Below are positions 40,401 to 48,166 of a stretch of DNA of 64,000 nucleotides, in pieces; within the stretch, counting starts at the first letter, position 1, and each line of letters starts with the position of its first letter. The notes under the pieces are model-generated. The model was not told the origin of the DNA. It ran no database searches and saw only the letters and a list, made by a program, of their open reading frames with translations. The DNA is from Caldilineae bacterium (GTDB taxonomy: Bacteria > Chloroflexota > Anaerolineae > Epilineales > Epilineaceae). The translations under genes were made by a program, and so were the position numbers. The stretch lies in assembly GCA_020634625.1 (NCBI GenBank), contig JACKBJ010000001.1, positions 1 through 64,000 of the forward strand. The letters are read 5' to 3'.

Positions 40401-40775
40401 GTCCTGATCCGCGCCGAGGGACGCGGGGCCGAGGTCGTGACACGACACAGCCGGGTGCTGGCGGTCATGGCCGGGCTGGAGTCGGTGACGATCGATGCCG
40501 AGGCGACCCGGGCGGCCGATGCGGCGACCGCGGTACTCCAGGATCTGGAGCTCTACCTTCCGGGCCTGATCGACCTGGACCAGGAGCGGGCTCGGCTCGA
40601 GAAGCAGCGCGACGGGCTGATCGGTCGCATCGATGGGCTTCGGCAGCGGCTGGGCAACGCGAGCTTCGTCGATCGCGCAAAGCCCGAGGTGGTGGACGGG
40701 GCGCGGCAGCAGCTGAAGGAGCTCGAGGCGCAGCTGGCTGGGGTCGAGGCCAACCTGGCGGCCCTGCCGAGCTGA
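37470..40775 (+). CDS. valS: Valyl-tRNA synthetase (long form)
   Basis: 1101 residues, class I. HIGH motif is HMGH in NVTGALHMGHAMDNV. Editing-domain signatures VATTRPETMLGDTAVACHP and ITPGHDPNDY follow. DWCISRQLWWGHRIPIW, DVLDTWFSSGIWPHS and the KMSKS loop RMSKSKGNGIDP complete the core, and a coiled-coil arm (about 1030-1100) ends the protein. It is some 200 residues longer than the E. coli enzyme; the excess is in an Arg/Leu-rich insertion in the editing domain (about 250-310) and in an insertion after the GHRIPIW segment (about 510-590), which resembles the long ValRS forms in some deep-branching phyla. ATG 37470. Confidence 0.95.
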   Translation: MSTPRAPQGEMPTQYEPAGTEPGIYQRWLDAKAFRAVPDARGEDQTYVVMMPLPNVTGALHMGHAMDNVMQDLLVRWHRMQGDNSLWMPGTDHAGIATQAVVEKRLLEHEGKTRVDIGREGLVERIWAWKDQYQARIIAQQQAMGCSCDWERQRFTMDAVCSRAVRWTFFGMFRDGLIYRGMRLVNWDCALQTAVADDEIEHKTVDGFFYHLRYPVIDPGPGEPEYVEVATTRPETMLGDTAVACHPDPGGRLAALIDETRGRIATAARRDRPALEEQLAELESRLETHLPGLLKLVAMAEAGRQVRLPLADRAIPIIVDTWAKPELGSGVVKITPGHDPNDYAVWQRHADTIGILNILEPDGRLNGNAGAYAGIDRFEARGRIEADLAALGCLGSKEARQIEMGHSDRSKTPIEPFLSRQWFVNMGDVEGGILCGRGTERSFRAAGLAQAAIDAVAGEWRSPSGRKITFHPDSDRYGGTYLNWLSEKRDWCISRQLWWGHRIPIWSLDGATLDRHRAALEPLLGRQDLVFRLGRSDGASLAFDAFGGAEAAAFMAAAGDGGSELLACPRDERVDAELVEALERAGFVRDPDVLDTWFSSGIWPHSTLGWPDPETAEIEAGQLPLGAGDAGKSALDAYYPGSCLVTGRDIITLWVARMAMMGLYNLGDLPFTDVFIHANILDGKGERMSKSKGNGIDPVDIIEAYGTDAMRYVLCEMQTGTQDIRLPVQAISPFTGKLIELAEAKHGRSIFTYLDPETGQEFDVLGSMPGLPAARLVSDRFIVGRNFCNKLWNATRFALLNLDGTRFQALTPSELELEDRWILSRLVHAVDTVDRELTRYNPAAAIGAVRDVFWNELCDWYLELIKPRLAAGGDDARVAQQVLATVLDQILRLLHPFLPFITEALWERLNQLAPERGIASRLPDTSGLLITAAWPSSQPDWRMAEQETIDFGFAQDAVRAIRDVRNQYNVPPARKLEVLIRAEGRGAEVVTRHSRVLAVMAGLESVTIDAEATRAADAATAVLQDLELYLPGLIDLDQERARLEKQRDGLIGRIDGLRQRLGNASFVDRAKPEVVDGARQQLKELEAQLAGVEANLAALPS

Positions 40776-40875
40776 GTCCTCGGCAGGGCCTGCCTGCTCC
40801 GCGTCCGGGCGGAGTCTGGCCGAGCCTTCGATCCGGGCGTTGAGCAGACGCGAGTCGTTCAGGACGGGGAGCCCC

Positions 40876-41931
40876 ATGCAACGCAGGCCGCGCGTCTACA
40901 TCGCCAACACGGGCGGCACGATCGGCATGCGGCCGGGTCTGTCCGGCTACGAGCCGTCGCCCGGCTATCTCGCCGAGCAGCTGGCCGAGCTGGCCGCCTT
41001 GCGGGCCGAGCACATGCCGGATTTCGAGGTCGGCGAGCAAGCGCCGTTGCTGGACTCGGCGTACATGCGACCCGCCGATTGGCTGCGGATCGCGCGCGAC
41101 ATCGAAGCCAACTACGATCGCTTCGATGGCTTCGTGGTGGTGCACGGTACCGATACGATGGCCTACACCGCCTCCGCGCTTCCCTTCCTGCTGCAGAACC
41201 TATCCAAACCGGTGATCCTCACCGGATCGCAGATCCCGCTCTGCGAGGCGCGTAGCGACGCGCGCAACAATCTGATCACCGCCATCGGCTTGGCCGCCGA
41301 GCATCCAATTCCGGAGGTCTGCATCTACTTCGACGGTCGGCTGCTGCGCGGCTGCCGCGCGTCGAAGGTGGATGCCTCCAGCTTCGAGGCCTTCGATTCG
41401 CCCAACTACCCACCGCTGGGACGGGTCGGTGTCACGGTCGAGGTCTACTGGGATCGGATCCTGGCGCCACCCCCGCTGGGCTCGCGCTTGACCCTGCAAT
41501 CGGTGGCCACACCGATGGTCGGCACCTTGCGGTTGTTTCCCGGCATCACCGCCGAGTGGGTGCGCAACAGCCTCCGGCCGCCGTTGCAGGGCCTCGTGCT
41601 CGAGACCTATGGCGTTGGCAATGGACCGACCGACGACGCGGCTTTCTTGGCCGCGCTGCGGGAAGCGACGGCCCGCGGGGTCGTGATCGTCGCGGTGTCG
41701 CAGTGCGGTCACGGGCGCGTCAGGCTCGGGGACTACGCTTCGGGGAGCGGCCTGGTGCGCGCCGGGGTCATCAGCGGCGTGGACATGACGACCGAGGCGG
41801 CGCTGGCCAAGCTCTACCATCTGTTGTCGCTCGAGATGGGCATCGACGACGTGCGACGTCTCATGCAGCGCAGCTTGCGCGGTGAGCTGAGCGGAGAGCT
41901 GAGCGCGGACCCGCCTTCGGCCAGCGATTGA
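40876..41931 (+). CDS. ansA: L-asparaginase, type I
   Basis: 351 residues. N-terminal active-site Thr is in IANTGGTIGMR (residues 9-18); the second Thr with Asp is in VVHGTDTMAYTASAL, and the Lys-like region follows in GSQIPLCEARSDARNNLI. The long C-terminal half with PPLQGLVLETYGVGN and SQCGHG fits cytoplasmic type I enzymes. Start ATG 40876 has GGGGAG about 5 bases before. No signal peptide, so cytoplasmic. It hydrolyses asparagine to aspartate and ammonia. Confidence 0.9.
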   Translation: MQRRPRVYIANTGGTIGMRPGLSGYEPSPGYLAEQLAELAALRAEHMPDFEVGEQAPLLDSAYMRPADWLRIARDIEANYDRFDGFVVVHGTDTMAYTASALPFLLQNLSKPVILTGSQIPLCEARSDARNNLITAIGLAAEHPIPEVCIYFDGRLLRGCRASKVDASSFEAFDSPNYPPLGRVGVTVEVYWDRILAPPPLGSRLTLQSVATPMVGTLRLFPGITAEWVRNSLRPPLQGLVLETYGVGNGPTDDAAFLAALREATARGVVIVAVSQCGHGRVRLGDYASGSGLVRAGVISGVDMTTEAALAKLYHLLSLEMGIDDVRRLMQRSLRGELSGELSADPPSASD

Positions 41932-41974
41932 CGCGAGCCGGATGGCGCGACGCGAGCCGATCGCGCACAACGCA

Positions 41975-42006
41975 CGAGGCCGCGAGCGCATGCGCTCGCG
42001 GCCTCG
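41975..42006. terminator. Bidirectional terminator between ansA and the cold-shock gene
   Basis: A perfect 32-base palindrome starting CGAGGCCGCGAGCG, 14-bp stem with CATG loop, between the two convergent genes, 44 bases after ansA and 68 after the csp stop. Confidence 0.7.
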
Positions 42007-42073
42007 ATGGCGTCGGCTACAGCGGCTGCTTCATCCCGCTAGGGGCGGAAGGCCGCATGAAGGTCAGATCGGG

Positions 42074-42292
42074 TTAGGCGATCTTCTTGACGTTGGTCGC
42101 GCGGGGCCCCTTGGGACCAGGCTCGACACCGAAGGAAACGCGCTGGCCCTCGTCGAGGGTGCGGAACTCGCCGTCACTCTCGATCGAGCTGAAGTGCACG
42201 AAGACGTCCGGCTGCTTGTCATCGCGGCTGATGAAGCCATAGCCCTTCTCGGCGCGGAACCACTTGACAGTACCGGTGAGTTGATCACTCAT
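42074..42292 (-). CDS. cspA: Cold-shock protein
   Basis: 72 residues, complete cold-shock domain: GTVKWFRAEKGYGFISRDD (RNP1 KGYGFI) and DVFVHFSSIE (RNP2 VFVHF), then EGQRVSFGVEPGPKGPRATNVKKI. It is an RNA chaperone that binds single-stranded nucleic acid. A leader of about 155 bases precedes the ATG, as in cold-inducible csp genes. AGGAG lies 12 bases before the start. Confidence 0.95.
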   Translation of the reverse strand: MSDQLTGTVKWFRAEKGYGFISRDDKQPDVFVHFSSIESDGEFRTLDEGQRVSFGVEPGPKGPRATNVKKIA

Positions 42293-42454
42293 CTTGAAAC
42301 AGATCTCCTGAAGACTAGGAACGGATGTTGAGATTGGAGAGAGAGACCTGGTTCGTGCCTGTCCGTCGTGCTACGTCGTACCTGGAGCGACTAGCGACCT
42401 GGTCGGCGTTTCGACATGCGGCGTGAACAGCGTTCCGTCTTTCCAACTGGCTGA

Positions 42455-42482
42455 ATCCTAGCAGCGAATTTCGCAAGTGCAA
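42455..42482 (-). promoter_or_regulatory. Promoter of the cold-shock gene (TTGCAC-16-TAGGAT)
   Basis: On the minus strand TTGCAC (42477-42482), 16-base spacer, TAGGAT (42455-42460). The expected start near 42448 leaves an untranslated leader of about 155 bases. Confidence 0.6.
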
Positions 42483-42506
42483 ATCTGGATGCCTCGAAAT
42501 TCAAGA

Positions 42507-42534
42507 AGCCCCGTTCCACGAGGGAAGCGGGGCT
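42507..42534 (-). terminator. Terminator of the tmRNA gene
   Basis: On the minus strand AGCCCCG...CGGGGCT (7 bp, then a 4-bp inner pair TTCC/GGAA) with a 5-base loop, followed by TCTTGAATTT. It begins about 10 bases past the tmRNA 3' end. Confidence 0.7.
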
Positions 42535-42543
42535 CCTTGCATC

Positions 42544-42895
42544 TGGTGGAGATGGCCGGAATCGAACCGGCGTCCGAAGAGTTCGCGACTGGATATGCTA
42601 CAGGCTTAGTCGGGCTTGCCAGTGTCTCGCACCTTCCCATCTCACCCGACCGAGCCGAGGAGGGTGCCAACCGATGCATCTTTCGCGATCCCCATCGGTG
42701 TCAGGGCCGCGGCACGCCGACTGCATGATACCCAACCCCGACGCGCCGGCGGGGCGCCGGGAGGGCATCGCTACCTCTTAGGCAGCGAGTGCGAGCGAAG
42801 GCTCGGCACTTGTGTTTTGGCCCTGTTTAGCGAGTTTGAGCCAAACTCGGCCTGCAATCCAGGCACAGCCGTCCCCGTCGAAACCTGTCATCCCC
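42544..42895 (-). ncRNA. ssrA: Transfer-messenger RNA (tmRNA)
   Basis: 352 bases. The 5' end GGGGATG pairs with CATCTCC (7 bp, one G-U) before the encoded 3' ACCA, making the alanyl acceptor stem. The 3' arm reads CGGTTCGATTCCGGCC, a T-loop, and the 5' end continues GACAGGTTTCGACGGGG, the conserved D-like segment of tmRNA. The tag reading frame lies at 42778-42822: it ends GCA-CTC-GCT-GCC-TAA and gives a proteolysis tag GQNTSAEPSLALAA, where the first codon is uncertain. With SmpB (44567) it rescues stalled ribosomes and marks the chains for Clp-type proteases. It has its own promoter and terminator. Confidence 0.95.
42778..42822 (-). other. tmRNA tag-coding segment
   Basis: The resume codon is most likely GGC (42820-42822) and the stop is TAA (42778-42780). 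The encoded tag ends LALAA, the usual degradation signal recognised by ClpXP. Positions upstream of the first codon follow the normal resume-site pattern loosely, so the first residue is uncertain by one or two codons. Confidence 0.75.
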
Positions 42896-42905
42896 AGACG
42901 GCTCA

Positions 42906-42934
42906 ATGCTAGCGCGGCAGTCGGCAGCGGTCAA
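42906..42934 (-). promoter_or_regulatory. tmRNA promoter (TTGACC-17-TAGCAT)
   Basis: On the minus strand TTGACC (42929-42934), 17-base spacer, TAGCAT (42906-42911), ending 10 bases before the mature 5' end. It fits the high expression of tmRNA genes. Confidence 0.7.
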
Positions 42935-42994
42935 GCATGTATTTACATAACAGGACGTGTGGCGCGGTTCGAGCCGGCGCGCCCCCTCCGCCGT

Positions 42995-44506
42995 TCAGTG
43001 CAGCTCCGACCGGTGACCGAGCCATCGCGCCAGCTGCCATTCGAAGGGCAGCCCGTAGGCATGGTGCGCGAGGCGGTAACGCGCCAGACGCCGCAAGGGC
43101 AGCTTCCATCGGCCGGGTGGGGGATCCCAGGCTTGGCGCAGGTAGAAGGCCTCGCGCGCGACCCTGCGGCCAAGGCTCGGAGCAACCCATGGGCCAGGGC
43201 CGAACAGGTCGAAGTCTGCCCAGGCTTCGAGGCTGTCGGGCAGCCGACACCCGGCGGCTTCGGCCGCGCGGGTGATCGGCGAGCCCGGGTAGGGCCGGTA
43301 GAAGAAGATGGGCGTCTGAAAGGCCGGACTCATCGATCGCAAGCGGCGTGCCCAGGCAAGCGATGCATCCACGCTGGCCTCGCTCTCGCCGGGTAGCCCG
43401 ACGATGAAGGGGAAATCGGCGGCGATGCCATGACGTCGCAGCTTCTCGGCGGTCCCCATCACCTGGGCCAGACGGATGTCCTTCTGCAGCCAGTCGAGCA
43501 TGGCCTGGCTACCGGCCTCCACCCCGACCAACACGCGTCGTAGCCGGGAGCGGGCGAGCACGGCCATCTGCGAGTCGGTGAGGCGTTCGCCCTGGTCGGC
43601 GCGCAGGGTTGCCGTCCAGGTGATCGGCTGCGCCCGACGGCTCCAGAGCGCGGCGAACGCCAAGGCGCGCTCGACGTGGGTGAAGAAGGTCTCGTCGAGG
43701 AACGCCAGGTCGGTGAAGCCGTGGCGATCGGCAAGCGCGCCGGCGCTCGCGGCCAGCACCGTCGGATCGAGCCCCGACCAGCCGCGTCGATAGACGGCCG
43801 GGTCGGCGCAGAAGGCGCAGCGCCAGTAGCAGCCTTGGCTCGCCACCAGGTCGAGCTGACGCCGACCCTTCAGCGCGAAGTAGGCCTCGACGTCGAGCAG
43901 CTCGTAGTCCGGTGCGGGCAGCGTTCCGATGTCCTGGGCCGGACGGGGCGGCCCCAGCTGCGGCCGGCCCTGCGCATCGCGCCAGGCGCAGCCGGCCAGG
44001 GGCTGCGCCGCGTGACCGTCGGCGAGCCGCGCCACCAGCTCGGCGAAGGCGAGCTCGCCCTGACCGACGATGGCGTAGTCGACGACCGGTTCCGCCACAC
44101 ACGCGGTGGGGAACAAGGACGGATGCCAGCCCCCCCAGACGATCGGTAGTGCCGGGTGCTTCTGCTTGAGGGTCCGCGCGGCGGCCAGCGCATCGCCGAG
44201 CGGCGCGCCGGTCAGGACGCTCATGCCGACGCAGACGGTGCCCGGGACGACCGCCGCAAGCAGCCGCTCGTGCGGCCGGGACTCCAGTCGGGCGTCGATG
44301 ATCCGCGGGTCGAAGCGCCCGCGGTCCAGCGCCGACGCGACGGCGAGCAGGCCGAGGGGCATGCTGGGATGGTCGGCCTGCGGGTTGTAGAGCAGAACCC
44401 GCCGTCGGCCGGCCGGATCCGGGCGGTCAGCCGGGTTGGTTCCGTCCGAGGATGCGCCGATGCGTCGCTCCGCTGGGCTGAGGTTGGGGTCTGACCGGAC
44501 CGTCAC
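42995..44506 (-). CDS. B12-binding-type radical SAM protein
   Basis: 503 residues. N-terminal cobalamin-type Rossmann domain (about 36-190): RVLLYNPQADHPSMPLGLLAVAS, MSVLTGA, IVWGGWHPSLFP and YAIVGQGELAFAELV, without the DxHxxG base that would hold cobalamin from below. The radical SAM centre is SQGCYWRCAFC (CxxxCxxC) near residue 225, followed by FLDETFF and GVEAGSQAMLDWLQK, then FIVGLPGES. This is the BchE/P-methylase-like group whose substrates range from lipids and antibiotics to tetrapyrroles. It lies between tmRNA and smpB but shows no link to them. Substrate unknown. Confidence 0.82.
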   Translation of the reverse strand: MTVRSDPNLSPAERRIGASSDGTNPADRPDPAGRRRVLLYNPQADHPSMPLGLLAVASALDRGRFDPRIIDARLESRPHERLLAAVVPGTVCVGMSVLTGAPLGDALAAARTLKQKHPALPIVWGGWHPSLFPTACVAEPVVDYAIVGQGELAFAELVARLADGHAAQPLAGCAWRDAQGRPQLGPPRPAQDIGTLPAPDYELLDVEAYFALKGRRQLDLVASQGCYWRCAFCADPAVYRRGWSGLDPTVLAASAGALADRHGFTDLAFLDETFFTHVERALAFAALWSRRAQPITWTATLRADQGERLTDSQMAVLARSRLRRVLVGVEAGSQAMLDWLQKDIRLAQVMGTAEKLRRHGIAADFPFIVGLPGESEASVDASLAWARRLRSMSPAFQTPIFFYRPYPGSPITRAAEAAGCRLPDSLEAWADFDLFGPGPWVAPSLGRRVAREAFYLRQAWDPPPGRWKLPLRRLARYRLAHHAYGLPFEWQLARWLGHRSELH

Positions 44507-44566
44507 CGAGGCCGAGGGTCGCTGGCAGCTGGCCGCGCGTACCCAGCCGGCTGCCGCGAGCGAGCC

Positions 44567-45058
44567 CTAGCGCCGCTCGCGACGGGCCAGCTCCCGCTGG
44601 ATGTGCCGCTGCGTGTCGCGCTCGCGGATGGCCTGGCGCTTGTCGTGCAGCTGCTTGCCTCGGGCCAGGGCAATCTCCAGCTTGGCCAGCCCGTCTTTGA
44701 GATACAGGCGCAAGGGCACGAGCGTCACACCCTTGGCCCGGACATCGAAGTACAGCTGGTCGATCTGCTTGCGATGCAGCAGCAGCTTCCGTCGGCGCGT
44801 CGGCTCGTGACCGGCATAGCCGGCCATCTCATAGGGCGCGATGTAACTGCCGGTCAACCAGGCCTCGCCGGCCTCGATGGTGACGTACGCTTCCTGGAGG
44901 TTGGCCTTTCCGGCACGGATGCTCTTGATCTCGCTGCCGGTGAGCACGAGGCCCGCCTCGAAGAACTCGAGAAGCTCGAACTCGTGACGCGCCTTCCGGT
45001 TGCTGACGATGGTGCGGTCGCCGTCACGGCCGGCCGACTTCGAGGATGGGTTGGCCAT
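44567..45058 (-). CDS. smpB: SsrA-binding protein SmpB
   Basis: 163 residues. Family motifs NRKARHEFELLEFFEAGLVLTGSEIKSIR, GKANLQEAYV, HRKQIDQLYFDVRAKGVTLVPLRLYLKDG and the basic C-terminal tail (RDTQRHIQRELARRERR), which enters the mRNA channel. An extra 17-residue Ser/Lys/Arg-rich N terminus precedes the core. It binds tmRNA and carries it into stalled ribosomes. The partner RNA gene is 1.7 kb downstream in the same direction. Confidence 0.96.
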   Translation of the reverse strand: MANPSSKSAGRDGDRTIVSNRKARHEFELLEFFEAGLVLTGSEIKSIRAGKANLQEAYVTIEAGEAWLTGSYIAPYEMAGYAGHEPTRRRKLLLHRKQIDQLYFDVRAKGVTLVPLRLYLKDGLAKLEIALARGKQLHDKRQAIRERDTQRHIQRELARRERR

Positions 45059-45127
45059 GGGGTCTGGGCTCCTGCCGCGCGGTCGGAAAGGTCGCCTTGC
45101 CGAAGCCGAGGCTGCCGGCGGGCGCCG

Positions 45128-46573
45128 CTAGGGCTTCTTCTGGGCGATCATCGACAGGGCTTCGCGCACGGCACGCTCCAGCTGGAAGTCCCGAGGTTCC
45201 GGCTCGCCGTCGGCGGCAGTCGCCGCCGGCTCGCCCTCGGCGCTGTCCGGCGGGGCAGCCTCGGGCGTCGCCGGTTCATCGCTAAGTTCGGCGGTGGCTT
45301 CGGCGCCGACGGACGGAGCCGCTGTCGTCCCATCGCTCGTGGCGACTTCCGGCTCGCTGCCGTCGAAGGCCACCGCGATGTCCGGTTCGATGCCCTTCTT
45401 GTGGATCAACGTGCCCTTGGGCGTCAGCCAGGCTGCGACCGTGACGCGCAGCTCCGACCCGTCCGAGAGCTGGTGAACGTTTTGCACCGAGCCCTTTCCG
45501 AAGGTCTTCTCGCCGACGAGCACGCCGCGCTCGTGGTCGCGGATGGCGCCGGCGACGATCTCGCTGGCCGAGGCCGACCCGCGGTTGACCAGCACCACCA
45601 AGGGCAGGTCGAGCGCCAGGCCGCCCTTCTTGGCGTAGGCTGGCTCGCGGTTGCCGTCCGAGTCTTCCTGCATCACGACCACACCCTCGTCGATGAACTC
45701 GCTGACGATCTCGATGGCCGTGTTCAGATACCCGCCCGGGTTGTTGCGCAAGTCCAAGACCAACGCCTCGGCGCCTTCCTCGCGCAGCCGCTGGAGCTCG
45801 CGGTCGAGCTCGCCCTTGCTCTCGGCGGCGAAGCTGGTGAGCTGGATGTAGGCGACCGTCGGAGCGTCCTGCTCCTCGAGCAGGTGCGCGTTGTTGACCG
45901 ACGGGACCTCGATGCGATCGCGCGTGACGGCGATCTCCAGCGGCACGGACTCACCCTCGCGGACGATGGTGAGCGTGACCGTGCTGCCCTTGGGGCCGCG
46001 GATCAAGAGGATGGCCTCGTTGATGTCGAGGTTGGTGATGTCCTCGCCATCGACCTCGATCACGATGTCGCCGGCCTTGACGCCCGCCTTCTCGGCCGGC
46101 TGTCCGGGCATCGGCGTCTGGATCATCAGCAAGCCATCGGGGCTGGTGGTGACATAGGCGCCGATGCCCTCGAACTCGCCGTCGAGGGTGACGCTGTTGA
46201 TCTCCGAGACCTGCGGATCGATGAACGCCGTGAACGGGTCATCGAGGGCGCGAAGCGAGCCCCGAATCGCGTCGTAGGTGACCTCGCTGCCCTCGGGGAT
46301 CTCGCCATAGAACTCGTCCTGGATCAGCTTCCAGGTCTCCCAGAAGATGCCGAAGCTCGCCGGCGAGGCGCCGCGGCTCGGCGCCGTCGCGTCGGAGGCG
46401 TCCGTGGTGCCGTCGGCGGCCGAGCCCCGACCCGGGCTGACCACTTCCCGGATGGCGGCCACCGGGCCACTGTCCTCGAGCCGCAAGGCCGTCGCGAAGC
46501 CCATGCCGTAGCTGAGCGCCATGGCCAAGACGGCGACGATGAACAAGGAAGCGAGGCGAAGGGTGTTTCTCAT
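45128..46573 (-). CDS. ctpA: C-terminal processing peptidase (S41, tail-specific protease)
   Basis: 481 residues. The start ATG 46573 gives a signal anchor (RLASLFIVAVLAMALSYGMGFATAL). The PDZ domain (about 120-200) has GIGAYVTTSPDG..AGVKAGDIVIEVDG; the protease domain has LDLRNNPGGYL, the nucleophile Ser in NRGSASASEIVAGA and the Lys in GEKTFGKGSVQ. The C-terminal 90 residues are acidic and Ala/Pro/Glu-rich, a non-catalytic tail. It trims C termini of exported proteins. An upstream ATG in frame at 46741 is less likely since it would lie before the promoter. Confidence 0.93.
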   Translation of the reverse strand: MRNTLRLASLFIVAVLAMALSYGMGFATALRLEDSGPVAAIREVVSPGRGSAADGTTDASDATAPSRGASPASFGIFWETWKLIQDEFYGEIPEGSEVTYDAIRGSLRALDDPFTAFIDPQVSEINSVTLDGEFEGIGAYVTTSPDGLLMIQTPMPGQPAEKAGVKAGDIVIEVDGEDITNLDINEAILLIRGPKGSTVTLTIVREGESVPLEIAVTRDRIEVPSVNNAHLLEEQDAPTVAYIQLTSFAAESKGELDRELQRLREEGAEALVLDLRNNPGGYLNTAIEIVSEFIDEGVVVMQEDSDGNREPAYAKKGGLALDLPLVVLVNRGSASASEIVAGAIRDHERGVLVGEKTFGKGSVQNVHQLSDGSELRVTVAAWLTPKGTLIHKKGIEPDIAVAFDGSEPEVATSDGTTAAPSVGAEATAELSDEPATPEAAPPDSAEGEPAATAADGEPEPRDFQLERAVREALSMIAQKKP

Positions 46574-46624
46574 GATCGCGTTCAACCTGCCTGGCGGGCT
46601 CGGAGTCGGGTGGGGCGAAGGCTG

Positions 46625-46633
46625 ATTGTAGCA
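46625..46633 (-). promoter_or_regulatory. Extended -10 promoter (TGC-TACAAT) of the ctp gene
   Basis: TGC-TACAAT on the minus strand at 46625-46633, with the ATG at 46573, a leader of about 45 bases. A matching -35 is not obvious. The opposite-direction gene starts at 46741. Confidence 0.55.
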
Positions 46634-46740
46634 TGCTTCGCCGGCGGCACCGCTTGCGGTATCATGGCGGGAGAGGGGGCCTCCGCCGCTATCCCGGTGC
46701 CACGGCTCTCGGCTCATCGCTTGCTTCAGGAGACCCAGCA

Positions 46741-47922
46741 ATGGTCAAGCCCATCGGCCTGCACGTGCATTCCGGGCGCGCGAACGGCCAGGTCGAGGAC
46801 TACATTCGCAGCGTCAAGCCCAGCGTGATGAAGTGGTTGGCCGATGGCGTCGAGCCCCGGCTGGTCGACCTGGCGAAGGTCTATGGCGCGCTGACGATCC
46901 TGCGGGTCTACGAGCCCAACCAGGCCTTGGGCAACCCACAGGAGAAGGACTTCCTGGCACTGGTCGAGAGCGCGATCCAGCGCTACCCGCAGTTCGACGC
47001 CCACGAGGGCTACAACGAGGCCTTCCAGCGGCTGCCCGAGGTCCGTCGGCGCGCCGAGTTCGACATCGCGCTGATGGAGCTCTGCGAGCGTCACGGGAAG
47101 CGCGCCGTGATCGGAAGCTTCAGCGTCGGGCAGCCCCAATGGCCGCAGACCGGCCAACCCGACGACTGGGCCGGCTACCTGCCTGCGCTGCAACGGGCCT
47201 CGGCCAAGGGCCATTACGTCGGATTGCACGAGTACGGCGCACCCGCCATGCAGTGGGGGGTAGGTGCCAATCAGGCCGCCAACCTGGTCAACGGGCAGTG
47301 GATCAACATCGATCCGGTGACCCGGCCGGGCGTGCAGGGCTGGTTCGTCCTGCGCTATCGCCGCGTGCTGGCCCACTGGCGCGAGCTGGGCCTGGATCCG
47401 CTGCCTCGCATCGTGATCACCGAGAGCGGCATCGACGACATCCAGCCGCGGCCGAACGTGGGCACCCGTCGTGGCTACAAGACCTATCGGGACACGCCTT
47501 GGTGGCGGCACCCGATCCTCGGCGACTACGCCGACCAGCTCGGTTGGGTCTGCGATCGTTGGGCCGAGGATCCGGAGGTCGTCGGCGGCGTCGACTTCGG
47601 CTTCGCCGACATCTCCGGGGACTGGGACGACTTCGATCTCAGCACCGACGCCGAAACGCTGGCGCGTGTGAAGGGCGTCATGCGCGACTTGGAGGAACCG
47701 GTGCCGGTGGACCCCAGCCCGCCGGTGACCCCGGGCCAGCCCGCGCCGATCAACCAGGCCGCGCTCAAGGCACGCTACCGGCCCCGGATCATCGGAGCCG
47801 GCGAGACGCTCTGGCAGATCGCCGGTTCGCAGTGGCGCGACGTCCTGATCGCCCGGCCCATGGGCGACCCGGGCAGCATTCCGGCCGGCACCATCCTGAT
47901 GGTGCCCGAGAGCGAAGACTGA
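46741..47922 (+). CDS. TIM-barrel-like protein with C-terminal LysM-type domain
   Basis: 393 residues, no signal peptide. The N-terminal 310 residues look like a glycoside hydrolase-type barrel: IGLHVHSGRANGQVEDYI, ILRVYEPNQ, AHEGYNEAFQRLP (Glu), VGLHEYGAPAM (Glu) and RIVITESGIDDIQP (Glu near the C-terminal end of the barrel), a pattern seen in several phage or environmental hydrolase-like proteins. A Pro-rich linker leads to a LysM-like module (RIIGAGETLWQIAGSQWRDVL...PAGTILMVPE). Function unknown; cell-wall or glycan targeting is inference. A possible TATCAT -10 lies at 46660. Confidence 0.7.
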   Translation: MVKPIGLHVHSGRANGQVEDYIRSVKPSVMKWLADGVEPRLVDLAKVYGALTILRVYEPNQALGNPQEKDFLALVESAIQRYPQFDAHEGYNEAFQRLPEVRRRAEFDIALMELCERHGKRAVIGSFSVGQPQWPQTGQPDDWAGYLPALQRASAKGHYVGLHEYGAPAMQWGVGANQAANLVNGQWINIDPVTRPGVQGWFVLRYRRVLAHWRELGLDPLPRIVITESGIDDIQPRPNVGTRRGYKTYRDTPWWRHPILGDYADQLGWVCDRWAEDPEVVGGVDFGFADISGDWDDFDLSTDAETLARVKGVMRDLEEPVPVDPSPPVTPGQPAPINQAALKARYRPRIIGAGETLWQIAGSQWRDVLIARPMGDPGSIPAGTILMVPESED

Positions 47923-48166
47923 CGCCCGGTCTCCGTCGCGCGTCCCGGTCAGGCGCGGTGCGGGCTGGCCCCGGAGCGCACGCCCGAACCGCCCGCTCAC
48001 ACGCGAATGCCAGCCAGATGGCATGCGATCGCTGAACCGGCGCACGCGCTTGCCTCGGATCGGCCATGGTACGCGCGCCCTTCGCCGGCTAAGATGGCCG
48101 GCAGATCGAAGCCAGCCCAAGGGACGGTTCGGGGCGGCCTTGCTTCGTTGATTGGGGATGAGGTTC
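47923..48166. other. Non-coding gap, nothing recognised
   Basis: Between the LysM-type gene and the next orphan gene. GC-rich with several weak self-complementary stretches; no promoter or gene I can support. Confidence 0.4.
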
